From: Desulfatitalea sp.
Lineage (GTDB): Bacteria > Desulfobacterota > Desulfobacteria > Desulfobacterales > Desulfosarcinaceae
Direction of reading: 5' to 3'
Assembly: GCA_013041835.1 (NCBI GenBank)
Contig: JABDRH010000089.1
Coordinates: forward strand, 1 to 7,042
Length of the DNA stretch: 7,042 nt
Part shown: positions 5,542 to 7,042 of the stretch, one piece after another
Layout of the letters: each line of letters opens with the position of its first letter
How positions within the stretch are numbered: position 1 is the stretch's first letter
Made by a program: the position numbers and the translations under genes
Notes under the pieces: generated by a model
What the model was told of the DNA's origin: nothing
What the model saw: the letters and a program-made list of their open reading frames with translations, nothing else
The model's database searches: none

Positions 5542-7042
5542 AAACAAGCTCAAACTCACCGGCCTTTTTGCTAATTTTTTCGTCACCGCCAGGCTGACCG
5601 TGCTTTTAATTCTGGCCTGTTTGCTGTTCGGACTGCTGGCCATTATCAAGACGCCGCGCGAGGAAAACCCCCAGATCATCATACCGGGCGCCTCGGTGCA
5701 GGTCCTGCTGCCAGGGGCCTCGGCCGAAGAGGTCGAAGCGCTGGTGATCCGCCCTTTGGAGGGAATCGTAAAACAGATTCCGGGCGTGGATCATACTTAT
5801 GCCACTGCCATGAATTCCATGGGGATGCTGGCCGTCCAATTCAAGGTAAAACAAGACAAGGAAAAATCCCTGGTCGATCTTTACGACCGCGTATTGGGTG
5901 AGCGCAACCGGTTGCCGGCCGAAGCCGCCGATCCGGTGATCCGAAGCGCGGAGGTGGACGACGTGCCCATCGTGACCATCACCTTGGCATCGGAAAAATA
6001 TGACGACTATGCGTTAAAGCGCCTGGCGGATCGACTGATGGAGGGGTTGCGCAGTCTGGAAGATGTGTCCACCACCTACATCAAGGGCGGCAGGGATCGG
6101 GAGATCCGGATCGAAGTCGACCCCAAACGCCTTCAAGCCTATGGCGTGACCCTGGATCAGGTGCGCGCGCTTATCACCGCGGCCAATGTATCCGCCCCGC
6201 TGGGCACGTTTGTGGCTCAGGGGCGGAACCAGAACGTTTTTCTGGATGGTTACGTGGTCGCCACTGAAGATTTGAAACAACTGATTGTCGGCAATCATGC
6301 AGGCCGTCCCATTTACCTGGGCGACGTGGCTCAGGTCGTGGACGGCCCCCCCGAGGAGATCACCCAACTGACCCGCATCGGTTTTGGGCAGGCGGATGGG
6401 CGTTTCGGCCGATCGTCGTTGAACGAGTGGCCGGCCGTCACCCTTGCCGTGGCAAAAAAGAAAGGTTCCAATGCGGTTTTCACCGCCAACGAGGTGCTGG
6501 CAAGGATCGAGCGCATGCGGCGGCAGTTCGTGCCCTCGCAGGTGGAGCTGATCGTCACCCGCAATGACGGCCGCAAAGCCAATGATTCCGTCAATCAACT
6601 GATTGAGCATATCGGTATTTCGCTAATCGCCGTCTGCCTGGTGGCCATCTTGTTCCTGGGCGTCAAGGAAGCGCTGATCATCGCCCTGTCCATTCCGCTG
6701 ATACTCTCCGTGACCCTGGGCGTGAACTATATCTGGGGCCCGACCATCAATCGTGTCACACTCTTCGGCTTGATCCTGTCCCTGGGGCTGCTGGTGGACG
6801 CCGCCATTATCGTTATCGAGAATATCCAACGTAATTTCAGCCTAACCGGAAACGGCGACCGGCGTCGGATTGCGGTGGCCGCCACCAACGAGATCGGCAA
6901 CCCCACCAACCTGGCCACCATCGCCATTATTCTGGTGTTTATGTCGATGAATGTGATCTCCGGGGTCGCGGGGCAGTTCTTTTACCCGGTGGCCTTTACC
7001 GTGCCCGTGGCCATGGCCGCTTCTTTGCTCGTGGCTTATAGC
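5534..7042 (+). CDS. RND-family efflux pump inner-membrane permease, N-terminal 503 residues (3' end cut by window)
   Basis: This is the proton-driven pump of the tripartite system. The frame stays open from 5534 to the last base, about half of a protein normally about 1,000-1,050 residues long. TM1 is at about 16-38, followed by TPREENPQI and a porter-domain half of about 320 residues with typical segments (LPGASAEEVEALVIRPLE, IPGVD, EVDDVPIVTI, GGRDREIRIEVDP). TM2 to TM4 follow at about 358-377, 381-402 and 408-431, TM5 near 458-475, and the window ends inside TM6. TM4 reads LLVDAAIIVIENI: Asp422 is kept but the second proton-relay Asp (AcrB Asp408) is Ala423, while Glu429 of the EN pair is present. 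The porter half looks like the multidrug-type pumps, TM4 more like CusA-type metal pumps. An in-frame ATG at 5525 with GAG four bases upstream is an alternative start. TM10 (AcrB Lys940 region) is outside the window. Confidence 0.95.
   Translation, partial: MTENKLKLTGLFANFFVTARLTVLLILACLLFGLLAIIKTPREENPQIIIPGASVQVLLPGASAEEVEALVIRPLEGIVKQIPGVDHTYATAMNSMGMLAVQFKVKQDKEKSLVDLYDRVLGERNRLPAEAADPVIRSAEVDDVPIVTITLASEKYDDYALKRLADRLMEGLRSLEDVSTTYIKGGRDREIRIEVDPKRLQAYGVTLDQVRALITAANVSAPLGTFVAQGRNQNVFLDGYVVATEDLKQLIVGNHAGRPIYLGDVAQVVDGPPEEITQLTRIGFGQADGRFGRSSLNEWPAVTLAVAKKKGSNAVFTANEVLARIERMRRQFVPSQVELIVTRNDGRKANDSVNQLIEHIGISLIAVCLVAILFLGVKEALIIALSIPLILSVTLGVNYIWGPTINRVTLFGLILSLGLLVDAAIIVIENIQRNFSLTGNGDRRRIAVAATNEIGNPTNLATIAIILVFMSMNVISGVAGQFFYPVAFTVPVAMAASLLVAYS

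Noticed and set aside
6014..6610. Open frame of 198 codons antisense to the RND permease
   Set aside because: Shadow of the permease porter domain; the translation matches no known family.

Overview
The window is an ordinary-looking stretch of a moderately GC-rich bacterial chromosome. Gene content and protein style (an N-terminal aminotransferase variant, a CBS-bearing CLC protein, an RND efflux operon) fit a Gram-negative proteobacterium-like organism, plausibly a sulfate-reducer-type Desulfobacterota. That placement rests on family resemblance only. The RND and membrane-fusion genes do imply a cell with an outer membrane. I see no RNA gene, mobile element, CRISPR array or obvious defence island.

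Layout. Positions 1-338 hold the C-terminal part of truA (tRNA pseudouridine synthase, + strand), cut by the window edge. Positions 411-902 (+) encode a 163-residue protein that is a cyclic nucleotide-binding domain and little else. It converges, with only 9 bp between stops, on a minus-strand pair: an aminotransferase of fold type I (4040-2727, GTG start) followed 9 bp later by a CLC-type chloride channel/transporter with two C-terminal CBS domains (2717-912). A divergent intergenic region of about 400 bp (4041-4446) separates this pair from a plus-strand efflux operon: a lipoprotein-type RND membrane fusion protein (4447-5541), then an RND permease that overlaps it by 8 bp and runs off the window at 7042.

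How the genes relate. The fusion protein and the RND inner-membrane pump form two of the three parts of a tripartite efflux machine; the outer-membrane channel and any dedicated regulator would lie outside the window. The aminotransferase and CLC genes are probably co-transcribed from a good sigma70-like promoter (TTGACA, 17 bp, TAAAAA) in the intergenic region, while a second promoter (TTGACA, 17 bp, CATATT) faces the efflux operon. The same region carries three copies of ATGCAAC (two of them inside a perfect 9-bp tandem repeat) and four copies of GGCGAWT, which are the best candidates here for undescribed regulatory sites.

The most interesting protein-level points are substitutions at mechanistic positions. 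The CLC protein keeps the gating glutamate but has Val where the proton-transfer glutamate of exchangers sits and Phe where the central Tyr sits. The RND permease has Asp-Ala instead of the Asp-Asp proton-relay pair in TM4. I did not find a clearly novel multi-gene system.
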